Translations under genes and position numbers: made by a program
Shown: piece by piece, positions 63,720 through 64,000 of the stretch
Layout of the letters: every line of letters starts with the position of its first letter
Position numbering within the stretch: position 1 is the stretch's first letter
The notes under the pieces: generated by a model
What the model was told of the DNA's origin: nothing
Seen by the model: only the letters and a program-made list of their open reading frames with translations
Database searches by the model: none
Assembly: GCF_024628865.1 (NCBI RefSeq)
Contig: NZ_CP102384.1
Span: 755,001-819,000, forward strand
From: Sphingopyxis sp. DBS4
GTDB lineage: Bacteria; Pseudomonadota; Alphaproteobacteria; Sphingomonadales; Sphingomonadaceae
DNA length: 64,000 nt
Direction: 5' to 3'

Positions 63720-64000
63720 CTGTTTCCTTCGGCATCGACCGCCTGCTCGCCGACCCCGCGCTTCGCGCGCCGCTGGAGGGAAAGCGCGTCGCGCTGCTCG
63801 CGCATCCCGCCTCGGTCACCGCCGACCTGACGCACAGCCTCGACGCGCTTGTCGCGGCGGGGATCGACATCACCGCGGTGTTCGGGCCGCAGCATGGCGT
63901 GCGCGGCGACCTTCAGGACAATATGATGGAGTCGCCCGACTTCACCGATGCGACCTATGGCATGCCGGTGTTCAGCCTCTATGGCGAGGTGCGGCGGCCG
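63716..64000 (+). CDS. namZ: NamZ-type (DUF1343) exo-beta-N-acetylmuramidase, 3' end outside the window
   Basis: The first 95 residues are visible. The DUF1343 start is clear: FGIDRLLADPALRAPLEGKR, VALLAHPASVTADLTHSLDA, then VFGPQHGVRGDLQDNM, with the glycine-rich GPQHGVRG block as the family hallmark (often GPEHGxRG). The enzyme described in Bacillus cuts terminal MurNAc from peptidoglycan chains during cell wall recycling. No signal peptide is seen in this start, so the site of action here could be cytosolic. It overlaps the DOMON-like gene by 4 bases. Confidence 0.85.
   Translation, partial: MTVSFGIDRLLADPALRAPLEGKRVALLAHPASVTADLTHSLDALVAAGIDITAVFGPQHGVRGDLQDNMMESPDFTDATYGMPVFSLYGEVRRP

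Overview
The window looks like core chromosome of a high-GC alphaproteobacterium of the Sphingomonadales, most likely Sphingopyxis or a close relative. This rests on the gene order pyrH-frr-uppS-cdsA-dxr-rseP-bamA-skp-fabZ, the AT-poor codon use, the cysteine-free L31, the eukaryotic-type NADP isocitrate dehydrogenase and the small inverted repeats scattered between genes. The genus is inference. No prophage, insertion sequence, integrase or CRISPR array was seen.

Layout. 1-5.4 kb: a truncated nitrilase-family gene, a secreted M16 zinc peptidase and a PDZ-membrane-GAF protein of unknown function. 5.4-10.5 kb: a CPA2 cation/proton antiporter with an RCK domain, icd, the phosphatidylethanolamine pair psd-pssA, and a small membrane protein behind a LexA-box-like site. 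10.9-22.4 kb: the translation and envelope block rpsB-tsf / pyrH-frr-uppS-cdsA-dxr-rseP-bamA-skp-fabZ / rpmE, which joins ribosome assembly, UMP supply, isoprenoid and lipid carrier synthesis, phospholipid precursor synthesis and outer-membrane protein assembly. 22.4-29.6 kb: glpK, an RhlE-type RNA helicase, an MHS-type transporter, two alpha/beta hydrolases (one PhaZ-like) and a small membrane protein.

29.9-40.6 kb is the main accessory locus. Five genes point the same way (GH3 beta-glucosidase, TonB-dependent receptor, PafA/PhoK-type alkaline phosphatase, two tandem type-B carboxylesterases). They sit behind a promoter covered by two perfect LacI-type palindromes, with the LacI-family regulator divergent. 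It reads as an uptake and deprotection operon for an acylated and possibly phosphorylated glycoside. A TonB-like protein follows the regulator gene, on the opposite strand.

41.6-51.6 kb: an acyl-CoA ligase behind a MerR-type palindrome, then a complete high-affinity potassium system (27-aa membrane peptide, kdpF, kdpA, kdpB, kdpC, kdpD, kdpE) with overlapping start and stop codons. 51.7-64 kb: a small membrane protein with a hidden ribosome site, tRNA-Asn, nadK, moaA, an EAL phosphodiesterase, mfd (carrying an in-frame palindromic repeat), sdhE, recG, a PilZ protein, tyrS, a DOMON-like protein and the start of a NamZ-type muramidase.

Promoter reading. Several promoters share the form TTGnnn-N16/17-TAnnnn. 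In at least four cases (nitrilase, psd, sdhE, pilZ) the -10 element ends only 5-7 nt before the ATG, so these messages are probably leaderless.
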